NCBI RefSeq assembly: GCF_007991615.1
Contig: NZ_BJYR01000011.1
Location: 1-64,000, forward strand
DNA length: 64,000 bases
DNA from: Novosphingobium sediminis
Lineage (GTDB): Bacteria > Pseudomonadota > Alphaproteobacteria > Sphingomonadales > Sphingomonadaceae
Direction: 5' to 3'
Of the stretch, positions 38,884-47,353 are shown one piece after another. The translations under genes were made by a program, and so were the position numbers. The stretch's first letter is position 1, and each line of letters opens with the position of its first letter. The notes beneath the pieces are model-generated. The model worked only from the letters and a program-made list of their open reading frames with translations. It made no database searches and had not been told where the DNA came from.

Positions 38884-39057
38884 GCGCGCGCGGGGTCCTG
38901 CGGTAGGGATGCCGCTTTCTACCATCACCGGCGGCTCCCCCGCGCCCGCTAACGGGTCGGGTTCGGAGACAACCCTCGTGGGCGAGCGGCGGGGCCTTGG
39001 CTAAACCGTCCGGGCCACTCGTGAGGGAGTGGCGCAAGGCTCGGGGGCAAGCCGCAC

Positions 39058-39927
39058 ATGCTGCGTATCCATATCGCTATCGCCACGGTCGGCCGGCCTG
39101 CGTTGCTGCGCGAAATGGTCGATCTCATCGCGCGGCAGACGCGCCTGCCGGATGGCGTGGTGATCGTCGCGCCTTCGCAGGCGGATTTCGGCGATGCGGG
39201 CGAAAGCGCGATGCGCCCCGAACTCATCCTCTCGCCCAAGGGCCTGTGCCGCCAGCGCAACCGCGCGCTCGAAGTGCTGGACGAGCGGACCGATGTGGTC
39301 CTGTTCCTCGACGATGATTTCGTCATGGCGGCGGACTACTGCGCCGCGATCGAAGCGCTGTTTGCCTCCGATCCGGGAATAGCGGGCATCACCGGCAACC
39401 TCGTCGCCGATGGGGTGCGCCGTGGTGGCTTCACGGCGCAGCAGGCGCTCGATCTGATCGAGAGTGATGCCTCCGGGCTCGATCCTGCGGTGATCCCGCG
39501 TGAGGCGCTCTATGGCTGCAATATGGCGCTCCGCATGTCGCTGATGCGCGGCCTGCGGTTTGACGAGGCGCTGCCGCTTTATGGCTGGCAGGAGGATATC
39601 GATCTCACCATGCAGCTTGCCCGGCGTGGGCGGCTGGTATCCTCGGGCCGCGTCACCGGCGTCCATCTGGGAGTGCGCGGCGGGCGCACTTCGGGCCGCC
39701 GCCTTGGCTATTCGCAGGTCGCCAACATCGTGTACCTGCTGCGCAAGGGCACGATCCCGCGCTGGCTGGCAAAGCGCCTGTTCTGGCAGAACCTTGCCGC
39801 CAATCTCCTGCGCGCGCCGTTCCCCGAACCGCATATCGATCGCGCAGGTCGCCTCGCCGGAAACCTGCGCGCGCTGGCCGATCTTGCACTGGGCCGCATC
39901 GATCCGCGCAAGATCGAGCGGATGTGA
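39058..39927 (+). CDS. GT2-family glycosyltransferase
   Basis: A 289-aa inverting glycosyltransferase of GT-A fold. RIHIAIATVGRPALLREMV is the nucleotide-binding start, VVLFLDDDFVMAADY the metal-binding DxD region, and YGWQEDIDLTMQLARRG holds the catalytic acidic ED. It has no membrane helix. It overlaps the next glycosyltransferase gene by 4 nt, so the two act in the same pathway. Sugar specificity is unknown. Confidence 0.9.
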   Translation: MLRIHIAIATVGRPALLREMVDLIARQTRLPDGVVIVAPSQADFGDAGESAMRPELILSPKGLCRQRNRALEVLDERTDVVLFLDDDFVMAADYCAAIEALFASDPGIAGITGNLVADGVRRGGFTAQQALDLIESDASGLDPAVIPREALYGCNMALRMSLMRGLRFDEALPLYGWQEDIDLTMQLARRGRLVSSGRVTGVHLGVRGGRTSGRRLGYSQVANIVYLLRKGTIPRWLAKRLFWQNLAANLLRAPFPEPHIDRAGRLAGNLRALADLALGRIDPRKIERM

Positions 39928-41009
39928 GGCCCAGCTTGCGCCGCGTCGTCTTTAATGGAAAGTTCCGCGCCGGGGGGCTTAACGGCGTCCACCGTGTCGC
40001 CGCGCGCCTGATCGCAGAGGTGGACGATCTCCTCGCGACTACCCCTGCGCCCGATGATCCGCTTTGCGCGCTGATCGTGCCCAAGGGCTGCGCGGATGGC
40101 CTGCCGCTCTCCGCCATCCAGCTGATCGAGGATGACCAGCCCGCGTCGCAGGCATGGGAGCAACTGCGCCTGCCCCGGCTCGCGGCGGGCGGTCTCCTCG
40201 TCAATCTCGCCAATCTCGCGCCCGTTGCGCACCGACCCAAGCTGACCCTGCTGCACGATGCGCAGTTCCTCCGGGGCGACAGTTCCTATCCCTGGCGCCA
40301 GCGCGTGGGGTATCGGCTGCTCACTCCGCTGATGGCCCGTTCCAGCGCGCGGGTGCTCACCGTCTCGGCCTATTCGGCGGATGAACTTGCACGCGGCGGT
40401 GTGACCGGCAAGGCAGGGGCCGAAGTGCTCCATAATGGCGCGGATCATATCCTTGAGGTCGCCCCGGATCCTGCCGCGCTCTCTCGCCTCGGCCTTTCCC
40501 CGCGCAATTATGCGGTGATGTTCGGCAGCCCCAAGGCCTACAAGAACAACGCCGTGGTCTTTGCTGCCTTTGCCGATGGCGCGCTGGCTCCCTTGCGCCT
40601 CGTCGTGGTCGGTCCGCCGCGCTGCGCGTTGGAGGATGCCGGGCTGGTCCCGCCTACCGATGCGGTGTTTGCCGGCCCTTGTGACGATGCCGCTCTGCGT
40701 GCGCTGTACGAAGGCGCAGCCGTTCTCCTGTTCCCCTCGCGCACCGAGGGCTTTGGCCTTCCACCGGTTGAGGCAATGCTCTGCGGCTGTCCGGTGATTG
40801 CAGCGCCCTGCGGCGCGGTGCCGGAAATCTGCGGCGATGCGGCGCTCTACGCCGATCCGGATGATCCCAAGTCCTGGCGGCGCGCAATCACCCGCCTGCC
40901 CCGCGAAGCGCTGGTTGCCGCCGGCTACGCCCGCGCTGCGCGCTACACCTGGGCTCGTGCCGGGCGGATGCTGCTGTCCTCCCTGCGCGAACTCGCCCGG
41001 AAAACATGA
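39924..41009 (+). CDS. GT4-family glycosyltransferase
   Basis: A 361-aa GT4-type enzyme beginning at a GTG that overlaps the upstream stop. The opening RRVVFNGKFRAGGLNGVHRVAARLI resembles that of the divergent glycosyltransferase ending at 37606. MFGSPKAYKNNAVVFAAF and LFPSRTEGFGLPPVEAMLCGCPVIA form the donor-binding part with the E-x7-E motif. The flippase gene starts 10 nt downstream in the same operon. Confidence 0.9.
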   Translation: MRPSLRRVVFNGKFRAGGLNGVHRVAARLIAEVDDLLATTPAPDDPLCALIVPKGCADGLPLSAIQLIEDDQPASQAWEQLRLPRLAAGGLLVNLANLAPVAHRPKLTLLHDAQFLRGDSSYPWRQRVGYRLLTPLMARSSARVLTVSAYSADELARGGVTGKAGAEVLHNGADHILEVAPDPAALSRLGLSPRNYAVMFGSPKAYKNNAVVFAAFADGALAPLRLVVVGPPRCALEDAGLVPPTDAVFAGPCDDAALRALYEGAAVLLFPSRTEGFGLPPVEAMLCGCPVIAAPCGAVPEICGDAALYADPDDPKSWRRAITRLPREALVAAGYARAARYTWARAGRMLLSSLRELARKT

Positions 41010-41019
41010 GCTCCATTTG

Positions 41020-42483
41020 ATGAAGGCGCGTCTGCTCCGCTTCGCCCGCGCTGGAGGCGGCACGGCGGTCATCGCCATGGCCGCGCGTGTCAGCGGGCAG
41101 TTCGCGATGGTTGCGGTCACGCTCGTCGCCACCCGCCACCTCGAGCCTGCCGATTTCGGGGTGTTCGCGATTGCCGGTGCATTGGTCATGCTGGCGCGGA
41201 CGATGCTCTATACCGGGCCCTTCGAATACTTGCTCAAGCTCCCGCACGATGCCGATCAGCGGCGCGGCGCGGGCGCCTGTCTTGCCGCCACAGTGCTCGT
41301 CGCGCTGGGCTGGATCGCACTACTGGCCTCGCTTGGGCTTGCCGCGCCGCTCGTGTTCAAGGGCGGCGGCGTCGCGCCGGTCATCCTCGCGCTCGCCCCT
41401 TCGGTGCTGCTTGGCGCGCTCGCGGCCTTTGCGGAATCGTTGATGCTGCGTTCCGGCGCGGTGCGGCGCTATTATGCGATCACCGTCCTTGCCGAAGTTG
41501 GCGCGGGCCTTGCTGCGATTGCCTTGCTGGCAGCGGGTTGGGGCCTCTGGGCGCTTGTTCTGCAGATTTATGCGCGCACGCTGCTGATGGCGTTCGCGCT
41601 GGGCGCGCTGGGGCCGCGGCTTGCGCTCGCCATGCCGCAGCGCGGATTGGTGGCCGAAGCGCTGCGCTGGTCGGCCAGCCGCTTCGGTTCGGTGCTGGTC
41701 ACGTTCCTCGCCAACTACAGCGGCGATCTCGTGCTCGGCATTGTCCTGTCCCCCGCTGCCTCCGGGCTCTATCGCGCGGCCAACCGCATGGTCACCGCGC
41801 TGGCGGACATGTTCGTCCAGCCTGCCGGGATGCTTGCGCTCACCACCCTCGCGGCAGAGCGTGCGCGGGGGGAGGGGGAGGGCAGCCCCGGTGCCTGGCC
41901 ACGGTTGGCCGGCCTGTTTGCGGTGCTCGGCTGGCCGGCGCTCGCGCTCCTCGCCCTCTTCGCGCACCGCGTGGTTCCGCTTGCGCTGGGCCCGGCATGG
42001 GCTGCTGCAGCGCCGGTCGTCGCGATATTCTGCGTGGCGCGCATGGCCGCCTTGGTGACAGCGGTCGCCACCGCCGAACTCATCGTCACGGACAGGCAGG
42101 GCAAGGTACTCGCCGTCCAGTCTGCCGCCGCATTGGCGACTGCCGGGCTCACCATCCTCGCCGCCCCTTATGGCGCACCGGGGGCGGCCGTCGCGGCAAC
42201 TCTGGTGGCTTTGCTGGCTGCTGCGGCGATGGCCTTCACCGCGCTCCAGCGCCGCGATCGGCCCGCGCTGGCCGAAGCCGCGCGCCTCGTGATCCTGCCG
42301 CTTGGCGGAGCATTCGGCGCGGCCCTCGCGGCAGACCGCCTGTTCGGAGCCGCCGCGCCGTTCGCCGCGCTCGCACTTCCGCTGGCCTGCGGGGCGGCCG
42401 GCTGGTGCCTCGCGACTTGGCGTGTCGTTCCGTCCTTGCGCCGTGCCGCTGCGCTTCTTGCTGCGACGCCAAGGCCTGCCTGA
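41020..42483 (+). CDS. polysaccharide flippase (Wzx-like, MOP superfamily)
   Basis: A 487-aa membrane protein with about 14 hydrophobic segments, of the oligosaccharide-flippase type. The N-terminal RVSGQFAMVAVTLVATRHLEPADFGVFA is typical of Wzx-family transporters, which move lipid-linked repeat units to the periplasmic face. ATG at 41020, only 10 nt after the glycosyltransferase stop. It completes an operon of two glycosyltransferases and the flippase. Confidence 0.9.
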   Translation: MKARLLRFARAGGGTAVIAMAARVSGQFAMVAVTLVATRHLEPADFGVFAIAGALVMLARTMLYTGPFEYLLKLPHDADQRRGAGACLAATVLVALGWIALLASLGLAAPLVFKGGGVAPVILALAPSVLLGALAAFAESLMLRSGAVRRYYAITVLAEVGAGLAAIALLAAGWGLWALVLQIYARTLLMAFALGALGPRLALAMPQRGLVAEALRWSASRFGSVLVTFLANYSGDLVLGIVLSPAASGLYRAANRMVTALADMFVQPAGMLALTTLAAERARGEGEGSPGAWPRLAGLFAVLGWPALALLALFAHRVVPLALGPAWAAAAPVVAIFCVARMAALVTAVATAELIVTDRQGKVLAVQSAAALATAGLTILAAPYGAPGAAVAATLVALLAAAAMAFTALQRRDRPALAEAARLVILPLGGAFGAALAADRLFGAAAPFAALALPLACGAAGWCLATWRVVPSLRRAAALLAATPRPA

Positions 42484-42554
42484 CCCCAAATGCCGCTTGC
42501 TCCCCGCAGTAACCCGTGAAACCTTCGCAGGTGCAACAAGGGGGATCCGATCCG

Positions 42555-43124
42555 ATGAAGCGCCTTACCATCGCCGCCGCCGCTGCTGCTGCCTTCCTGC
42601 TCTCTGCACTGCCCGTGCAAGCGGCTTCACCGCTCGTTGCCCCCACCTTTGCCGTGCCAACCAGCGCGGTGGGGCCCGGCTTCCGCCTTCAGCCACTTGG
42701 CCCCGATCTCGTGAAGATCGACTTTGATGCCTACATGTCCTCGGTAGAGCACCTTCAGCAGACCTTTACGCGGAGCGCAGAATGGCCCCACGCGGGCATC
42801 AGCGATGCGGACGCCATGCTCGACATGCAGACCGAAGCCGGTCGCTTCCAGCGCCGTGAGAGCTTTGCCTATTCCGTTTTAACGCCTGACGGAACGCGCG
42901 AGCGGGGCTGCATCTATGTCGCGCCGAGCCCCGCGGCCGGCTATGATGCCGTCGTCCGCATCTGGGTCACCAAGGCGGAATATGATGCCGGATTCGACAA
43001 GGAACTCGAAGCCTGGGCTCACCGCTGGATCGCGAGGAAGTGGCCCTTCAAGAAGGTGGCCTGGCCTGGCCGCGATATCCCGTGGGCCACTTGGGATGCG
43101 CTCACCGCGAAGAAGGGTGCCTAG
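42555..43124 (+). CDS. exported protein with GNAT-like fold, 189 aa
   Basis: A 189-aa protein with a signal peptide (MKRLTIAAAAAAAFLLSALPVQAAS). The mature part resembles a family of GNAT-like proteins: DFDAYMSSVEHLQQTF, then RRESFAYSVLTPDGTRERGCIYVAPS, then AWAHRWI. Export is unusual for that fold, and acetyl-CoA would not be available in the periplasm, so an acetyltransferase role is doubtful. The ATG at 42555 fits the signal peptide. The stop TAG is shared with the convergent ClC gene within one CTAG. Confidence 0.7.
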   Translation: MKRLTIAAAAAAAFLLSALPVQAASPLVAPTFAVPTSAVGPGFRLQPLGPDLVKIDFDAYMSSVEHLQQTFTRSAEWPHAGISDADAMLDMQTEAGRFQRRESFAYSVLTPDGTRERGCIYVAPSPAAGYDAVVRIWVTKAEYDAGFDKELEAWAHRWIARKWPFKKVAWPGRDIPWATWDALTAKKGA

Positions 43125-44404
43125 GCTCGCCGCGGGGCAAATTGCCGCGCGAGTGCGTGATACAGCTTTTGCGGGCACACCATCGCGCTCACCTGATCCG
43201 CGATAAGCGCTGTCGCGAAGAGCGGCAGGATCATCGAACGGTCCGCGGTCATTTCGGATACGATGATGACCGCGGTCAGCGGTGCACGCACCACCCCTGC
43301 GAAATAGCCGATCAGCCCCAGCAGCGCGATGGCGCCAGCCTCGTCGCGCGGGAACATCTGCGCCAGCAATTGCCCAAGTCCTGCGCCGACCGACAGTGTC
43401 GGTGCAAAGATCCCGCCCGGCGCACCGCTCAGCGCCGTTGCCAGCGTGGCGACGAACCGCGCCGGGCCGAACAGCAAGGAATGAGCTTCGCCGCCGAGCA
43501 GGCTGCGCGTTGCGTCATAGCCGGTGCCCCATGATTGACCGCCGGTTGCCATGCCGATCACCGCAACCGTTAGGCCGCAGGCGAACGCCCAGCTTACTGG
43601 CCGCGCGCGGATCGCCGTGAACGCCCGGTGCCGCGACCACGCCATTGCAACCAGCGCCTTGGCAAATGCACCTCCAAGCAGGCCGCCCGTTATCCCTGCC
43701 AGCGGTGCCGCCAGTATTGTCGCGCGGAGCGGCAACTGCTGCGACATCGCGCCGAAATAGACGTAGTCACCCGCCACGCCGAGGCTGATGAGGCCGGATA
43801 CCATCACCGTCACCATCACCAGCGCCGCGACGCGCTGCTCGAAGGCGGAGGCGAGTTCCTCGATGGCGAAGGCGACCCCGGCCAGCGGTGTGTTGAAGGC
43901 CGCCGCCACGCCCGCCGCGCCGCCCGCGATCACTACCCCCGTCGTCACCGGTACACGCATCCAGCGATGCACCGCCGCCATGATCGCGGCACTGATCTGC
44001 ACGGTTGGCCCTTCGCGACCTGCCGGGGCGCCAGCCAAAAGCATCAGGATCGTGAACGCGAACTTCGCCCCTGCCACGGGAAGCGACACCAGCCGCACCG
44101 ACGATGTCGCTCCTGGTGCCCGACCCGCTGCCATCACTTGCGGAATGCCGGATCCCTTGGCTTCAGGCCAATGCGCGCGTGTCAGCGCCACGATCCCGGC
44201 GAAGGCCAGCGGCGTCACGATCAGCGGCGCCCACCACGCGGCCGCCACCAGCAAGCCAAAGGCGCGTTGGGCTTCCTCACCCGCCTTGGCGAAGGCAATC
44301 GCCACCAGGCTAAGCAGCGTAGCCCCAAGCAGGGCGGCGATCCTGCCGCGTGCTGTCGGGCCGATGATTGGATGAAGCAGTCGATCGAGCGAGCGGGGGA
44401 CCAT
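43121..44404 (-). CDS. ClC-family chloride/proton antiporter
   Basis: A 427-aa ClC protein. The chloride-selectivity segments are GSGIPQ, GREGPT and GGIFAP; the external gating Glu (in GREGP) is present, and IEELASAF preserves the internal proton Glu position, which suggests an H+/Cl- antiporter and not a channel. About ten or more membrane helices. Such proteins support acid resistance in enterobacteria. It converges with the exported GNAT-like gene, sharing its stop. No EPS role is apparent. Confidence 0.92.
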   Translation of the reverse strand: MVPRSLDRLLHPIIGPTARGRIAALLGATLLSLVAIAFAKAGEEAQRAFGLLVAAAWWAPLIVTPLAFAGIVALTRAHWPEAKGSGIPQVMAAGRAPGATSSVRLVSLPVAGAKFAFTILMLLAGAPAGREGPTVQISAAIMAAVHRWMRVPVTTGVVIAGGAAGVAAAFNTPLAGVAFAIEELASAFEQRVAALVMVTVMVSGLISLGVAGDYVYFGAMSQQLPLRATILAAPLAGITGGLLGGAFAKALVAMAWSRHRAFTAIRARPVSWAFACGLTVAVIGMATGGQSWGTGYDATRSLLGGEAHSLLFGPARFVATLATALSGAPGGIFAPTLSVGAGLGQLLAQMFPRDEAGAIALLGLIGYFAGVVRAPLTAVIIVSEMTADRSMILPLFATALIADQVSAMVCPQKLYHALARQFAPRRA

Positions 44405-44467
44405 GCCCCGCCCCTCGACTGTACCTCAACGAATTGCAAGGGATTTGGGTAACGAAAGAAAGGCCTG

Positions 44468-45166
44468 TCAGGCGAGGGCGATCCCCAGTCGCGCCGCTGC
44501 CTTAAGGGTCTGCGCCTCGCGCTGGGGCATCATCGGATCCATCCGCGCGCGATAGGCGGCGAGGACAGCTGCTGGCGCCGTCTCCGGACGGCCCGCATCA
44601 AACGGCGGGGCAGGGGCATATTCGAGGCCGAGTTGCAGTGTCTGTGCCAGCTCGTCACCGCCGATCTCGGCAACCACCGCAAGCGCGAAGTCGATCCCGG
44701 CCGTCACACCGCCGCCGGTGATGACATTGCCGTCGCGCACCACGCGCCCGCCATCCGCCACCGCGCCGTAGAGCGGCAGCAGGTGCCGCCACGCCCAGTG
44801 GCATGCCGCGCGCTTGCCCGTGAGCAGACCCGCCGCACCGAGGATCAGCGAACCCGTGCAGACCGAGGTCACATACCGTGCACCGAGTGCCAGTCGGCGC
44901 ACTTCGCCCACGAATGCCGCATCGAGCGCCACCTCGCTCGCGTTGACCCCGCCCGGTACGCAGATCAGATCGCAGGCCTCGATCTCGGCCAAAACGCTCG
45001 TGCCTGCAAACACCAATCCTTCCGCGGGCACATCGCCGCCATCGCGGCTGGCCACCACCGTCTCGCTTCCCGGCACGCGCGATAGGAACTGGTGCGGACC
45101 AGTGAAATCGAGCTGGGTCATCCCCGGATACACGGCGAACACGATGCGGAATGGCGTCTGGGTCAT
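44468..45166 (-). CDS. DJ-1/PfpI family protein (isonitrile hydratase-like)
   Basis: A 232-aa DJ-1/PfpI superfamily protein. IVFAVYPGMTQLDFTGPHQFLSRVPG and the nucleophile elbow VTSVCTGSLILGAAGLLTGKRAACHW (Cys nucleophile followed by the conserved CHW) resemble isonitrile hydratase and related amidase-like proteins. The ATG at 45166 has a good GGAG. It is divergent from a GlxA-type regulator 79 nt away, which also has a DJ-1-like domain, so it is probably the regulator's target. Confidence 0.88.
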   Translation of the reverse strand: MTQTPFRIVFAVYPGMTQLDFTGPHQFLSRVPGSETVVASRDGGDVPAEGLVFAGTSVLAEIEACDLICVPGGVNASEVALDAAFVGEVRRLALGARYVTSVCTGSLILGAAGLLTGKRAACHWAWRHLLPLYGAVADGGRVVRDGNVITGGGVTAGIDFALAVVAEIGGDELAQTLQLGLEYAPAPPFDAGRPETAPAAVLAAYRARMDPMMPQREAQTLKAAARLGIALA

Positions 45167-45216
45167 GGCAATCTCCGTTCTCAGTTGCCCCTTCATCGCG
45201 CGCAGGCTTTCTTGAC

Positions 45217-45240
45217 GAAATGACAATGATCCCTCATTTC
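45217..45240. promoter_or_regulatory. inverted repeat between pfpI-like and glxA-like genes
   Basis: GAAATGA (45217-45223) and TCATTTC (45234-45240) form an inverted repeat with a 10-nt spacer in the 79-nt divergent region, five bases before the glxA-like ATG. A likely operator for that regulator. Confidence 0.5.
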
Positions 45241-45245
45241 AGGCC

Positions 45246-46196
45246 ATGCTCCGCGTAATCGGTCTGTTCCTCTTCGCTGACTTCCAGATCCTCGACGTGG
45301 TCGGCCCGCTGACCAGCTTCGAGGTTGCTGAGCGTTTCGTTTCCGGTTCCTACAGCACTGTTCTGCTCTCCGCCGAGGGTGGTGCGGTGCGCAGTTCGGC
45401 CGGTGTCCCACTCGAAACCATATCGATTGCCGAGGCGCCCGCGCTTGATACGCTGATTGTCTCGGGCGGCGATGGCAGCCGTACTGCCATGCACCACGGC
45501 GCCACGAGCGCGTGGTTGCGCCGGGTGGTCGAAGTGCGGCGCGTTTGCAGCGTCTGCTCGGGTGCGTTCCTCCTCGCCGCCGCCGGTCTCCTCGATGGCC
45601 GCCGCGCCACCACACACTGGCGCCGGGCCGAGCAGCTTGCGCGCCTGTTCCCAGCGATCGCTGTCGAGCCTGATCGCATCCACATCCGCGACGGCCATGT
45701 CTGGACCTCTGCCGGGATCACCGCCGGCATCGACCTTGCGCTCGCGCTCATCGCCGAAGATCTTGGCGAGGAGACCGCGCGCCGCGTCGCGCAGGAAATG
45801 GTCGTCTACTACCGCCGCCCCGGCGGCCAATCCCAGTTCTCCGCGCTTGCTGATCTCGGCGGGCAGCAGACGCCGTTCGCGCCGCTGCTCGAATGGATAC
45901 GCAGCCACCTCGATCAACGCCTTACCGTCGAAATCCTCGCCGAACGCTGCGCGATGAGTCCGCGCAACTTCTCGCGCGCGTTCACCCGCGAAATGGGGGT
46001 CAGCCCGGCCCGCGTCGTTGAGCGCCTGCGCCTTGAAGTTGCCCGTGAGCGGGTCGAGGGCAGCCCTCAGCCCATCGAGCACATCGCGGCCACGCTCGGC
46101 TTCCACGATCCCGAACGGATGCGCCGCGCGTTTCTGCGTGCGTTCGGTCAGCCCCCGCAAGCCATGCGCCGCCTGGCCCGCGCGCAGACGGTCTAG
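45246..46196 (+). CDS. GlxA/FtrA-type AraC-family transcriptional regulator
   Basis: A 316-aa regulator. The N-terminal DJ-1-like domain contains VCSVCSGAFLLAAAGLLDGRRATTHW, with a Cys in the nucleophile position; the C-terminal AraC-type domain has two helix-turn-helix units (LTVEILAERCAMSPRNFSRAF and IEHIAATLGFHDPERMRRAF). It faces the PfpI-like gene across 79 nt with an inverted repeat. It probably senses a small molecule and activates that enzyme. Its TAG stop is embedded in a CTAG shared with the convergent OsmC gene. Confidence 0.92.
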   Translation: MLRVIGLFLFADFQILDVVGPLTSFEVAERFVSGSYSTVLLSAEGGAVRSSAGVPLETISIAEAPALDTLIVSGGDGSRTAMHHGATSAWLRRVVEVRRVCSVCSGAFLLAAAGLLDGRRATTHWRRAEQLARLFPAIAVEPDRIHIRDGHVWTSAGITAGIDLALALIAEDLGEETARRVAQEMVVYYRRPGGQSQFSALADLGGQQTPFAPLLEWIRSHLDQRLTVEILAERCAMSPRNFSRAFTREMGVSPARVVERLRLEVARERVEGSPQPIEHIAATLGFHDPERMRRAFLRAFGQPPQAMRRLARAQTV

Positions 46197-46594
46197 AGTT
46201 CGACCAGCGCGGTCTCGATTTCGGTCGTCACTTCACTCATCAGCTTGTGCACCGGGCACTTCTTTGCCGCCGCCAGCAGCGTGTCGCGGTCCTCGCGCGA
46301 CAAGTCGCCGGTCAGCATCAACGCGGTGCGGAGGCGGTAGACGCCTTCCCGCTCGCGGCTGGCATCGCGCGTCACGACAACTTCGATGTCCTCCAGCGCC
46401 ATCCCCTTGCGCTGCGCCAGCCAGAGCACCGTCAGCGCCTTGCACGCGCCGAGCGCCGCATCATAGATCTCGTGGGGATCGGGCCCTTCGTTGTCCTCTC
46501 CCGCTTCCGGCGTCATGTCCGTCACGAATTCGTGCCCGCGCACGGCAATGCGGTGCGCCGTGCCCACCGGATCGATGCGTGTAACCGTGATCAT
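46193..46594 (-). CDS. OsmC-family peroxiredoxin-like protein
   Basis: A 133-aa OsmC-like protein. The first conserved Cys is in ALGACKALTVLWLA and the second in AKKCPVHKLM; in OsmC and Ohr these two cysteines reduce organic hydroperoxides. The sequence YDAALGACKALTV belongs to the YhfA/OsmC branch. AGGAGG precedes the ATG at 46594. It converges with the GlxA-type gene, sharing its stop. Confidence 0.9.
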   Translation of the reverse strand: MITVTRIDPVGTAHRIAVRGHEFVTDMTPEAGEDNEGPDPHEIYDAALGACKALTVLWLAQRKGMALEDIEVVVTRDASREREGVYRLRTALMLTGDLSREDRDTLLAAAKKCPVHKLMSEVTTEIETALVEL

Positions 46595-46989
46595 GCTGCC
46601 TCCTGCCGGATTGCTTCTCTGCCCAGTGCAGCACCGCGCCCGCCAGCGGTCAAGCCATACCCCGCCTGTCCCGGAATGGGAGAAGTTGACACAGTTGACA
46701 CAGTCCTGAGCCAAAACTGTCCACCCCATCGACGGCGGCCTTCGCATTGAAAATACGAAATAATCCGGGACACGGCATAGACCTCCGCATGCGCTGGGGC
46801 GGCAGAAAGGATGCCTCAAGACGGGGTGTGTAGGAAAATCGATTCAGGCGTTGGCCCTTGCCCACATGAGGGCTTCACCCATACTTTTCTTCACTCGCCT
46901 GTCGAAATTGCGTTCCCTCGCCGCACACCCCTTCAGGCAGCCACAGCTGCTTGCCGGATGATCCGGCCAGACCGATGAAGGAACCCGTC
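46595..46989. promoter_or_regulatory. divergent region between osmC-like and DGPF genes
   Basis: This 395-nt stretch has no gene. It holds a tandem 9-bp repeat GTTGACACA x2 (46685-46702), an A/T-rich run near 46745-46765, and TGTCGA at 46900-46905, 84 nt before the DGPF gene start. The last matches, from memory, the -35 motif described for ECF42 sigma factors. The repeat probably belongs to the OsmC promoter on the minus strand. Confidence 0.45.
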
Positions 46990-47349
46990 ATGCAGTATGT
47001 TCTCCTCTTCCACGAAACCGCCGAAGAGCGCGCCAAGCGCCATGATCCGGTCGCTGCCGAGCCCTATTGGGGTGCCTGGAACGCCTATATGGGCGCAATG
47101 GCGCAGGCGGGTGTGATGGTCGGCGGCAATGGCCTCCAGCCACCCGAAACCGCCACGACCTTGCGGATCGAGAACGGCACGCGCCACGTCGTCGATGGCC
47201 CCTTTGCCGATACCAAGGAAGCCTTTGGCGGCTATGTCGTGCTTGAGGCCTCCGATCTCGATGCCGCGCTCGAATGGGCAGCGCGCGCGCCTTGCGCCAG
47301 CGGCGGGTCGGTCGAGATCCGCCCGGTCATGGCGGGGCCCACGGCCTGA
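46990..47349 (+). CDS. DGPF-domain protein (YCII-related)
   Basis: A 119-aa member of the DGPF/YCII-related family. It reads MQYVLLFHETAEERAKR and has the defining VVDGPFADTKEAFGGYVVLEA motif. The start at 46990 follows AAGGA by 7 nt. It lies 4 nt before an ECF sigma gene; such DGPF proteins accompany ECF42 sigma factors across many phyla. Its role in signal sensing is unproven. Confidence 0.92.
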   Translation: MQYVLLFHETAEERAKRHDPVAAEPYWGAWNAYMGAMAQAGVMVGGNGLQPPETATTLRIENGTRHVVDGPFADTKEAFGGYVVLEASDLDAALEWAARAPCASGGSVEIRPVMAGPTA

Positions 47350-47353
47350 TCGG

